From: Opitutales bacterium
Lineage (GTDB): Bacteria; Verrucomicrobiota; Verrucomicrobiia; Opitutales; JAFGAQ01
Assembly: GCA_028704125.1 (NCBI GenBank)
Contig: JAQVLM010000246.1
Span: 1 to 5,486, forward strand
Direction: 5' to 3'
Length of the DNA: 5,486 nt
Made by a program: the position numbers and the translations under genes. Shown one piece after another: positions 4,893 through 5,486 of the stretch. Under the pieces are notes generated by a model, which did not search any database, was not told where the DNA came from, and saw nothing but the letters and a program-made list of their open reading frames with translations. Position 1 is the stretch's first letter; the number at the start of each line of letters is the position of its first letter.

Positions 4893-5486
4893 ATCCCGCT
4901 TTTTCTCACTGGTTCTTCTTCCGATTCTGACCTTCTCAATGCTCCCTGCTCTGCACTCCCGGCCAACGGATGAAGATGCATTGCGGTACAAGGCAGCCCA
5001 CCTGCTGGTGTTCGGAGTGCTTCCCGATTCACTGCCGGACAACCTACCGGAGGGCGACCTCAAATCAGCGGTCCAACACTGCGCATCCACCCTCCAGAAG
5101 GCTCCATCCGGAGAGCAGTCAGCCGTCAAAGAAAGAGCTTGGATGGATACCATGGGAACCGCATCGGATCCTTCCATCCAAATCGATGCACTCAGTTACC
5201 ACGAGTATGTGGGCAAACTCTCCACCTATTTGGAACAGAATCCTGCCGCCTATGAACAGGTCATTCGCCGGGCCTACCCCTATGTCATATACCGGGACGT
5301 TTACACCGAGGAAATGGAGTATTGGAGGAATTTCCCGGTAATGGGATACGCGACCTTGGTGGGATGCCTCGAGGACTGGGCACGCCGGAATCAACCGGGA
5401 CTCATGGTAACCGGAGGAGTTCCCACCCTATCGGTCAACTGCGAGTTTCTCACCACCCTTCGCGTGACGCCTTCATTGGCCGGAGA
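4882..5486 (+). CDS. Exported protein of unknown function, 3' end beyond window
   Basis: An open frame runs from the ATG at 4882 to the window edge without a stop, giving 201 codons plus two bases. Residues 1-~27 (MPIKSRFFSLVLLPILTFSM then LPALHSRP) form a signal peptide: a basic start, a hydrophobic core and probable cleavage near LHS. Residues ~29-120 are polar and helix-prone, including RYKAAHLLVFGVLPDSLPDN. Residues 123-170 contain YEQVIRRAYPYVIYRDVYTEEMEYW and then a W-rich helix (CLEDWARRNQPGLM). The pattern 'R-D-V-Y-x-E-E-x-x-Y-W' distantly resembles motifs in DUF4214-like cell-surface segments, but I cannot assign the family. The shadow frames on the minus strand have no such coherent composition. 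It lies head to head with the beta-helix gene, 29 bp between ATGs, suggesting joint regulation. No Shine-Dalgarno sequence is present. Confidence 0.75.
   Translation, partial: MPIKSRFFSLVLLPILTFSMLPALHSRPTDEDALRYKAAHLLVFGVLPDSLPDNLPEGDLKSAVQHCASTLQKAPSGEQSAVKERAWMDTMGTASDPSIQIDALSYHEYVGKLSTYLEQNPAAYEQVIRRAYPYVIYRDVYTEEMEYWRNFPVMGYATLVGCLEDWARRNQPGLMVTGGVPTLSVNCEFLTTLRVTPSLAG

Overview
The window looks like chromosomal DNA of a Verrucomicrobiota-type bacterium, possibly Opitutae/Puniceicoccales-like. This is an inference from three things: an RNase HIII carrying the DESGKGD signature, a large secreted parallel beta-helix protein next to a second exported protein, and five gene starts none of which has a convincing Shine-Dalgarno sequence. 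No phage, transposon or CRISPR structure is visible.

Left part (1-2160, + strand). The first ~125 bases encode, in frame 3, a piece of shikimate dehydrogenase (AroE). With no intergenic gap, and in a different frame (frame 2), it runs into glutamate-1-semialdehyde 2,1-aminomutase (HemL), which therefore lacks roughly its first 80-95 residues. This is either an assembly chimera or a real deletion/recombination junction, and it is the most anomalous point in the window. After 82 bp comes an intact RNase HIII gene (rnhC).

Middle (2160-3037). A 200-bp gap with a weak promoter candidate precedes a 126-residue protein. It has an N-terminal coiled coil, a basic AT-hook-like linker and a C-terminal helix-turn-helix, so it is a probable DNA-binding or nucleoid-associated protein. 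A textbook intrinsic terminator follows it, and 25 bp later a complete tRNA-Arg(CCG) with encoded CCA. A 135-bp gap with only a T-less hairpin follows.

Right part (3038-5486). Two exported proteins are transcribed divergently. On the minus strand is a ~604-residue right-handed beta-helix protein. On the plus strand is an unrecognised signal-peptide protein that runs off the window. Their start codons are only 29 bp apart. The gap and the plus-strand start codon hold a perfect 7-6-7 inverted repeat that overlaps the candidate -10 elements of both genes, which suggests a compact, jointly controlled divergent promoter. The pair may act on the same extracellular process, perhaps polysaccharide-related, but only the fold of one partner supports this.
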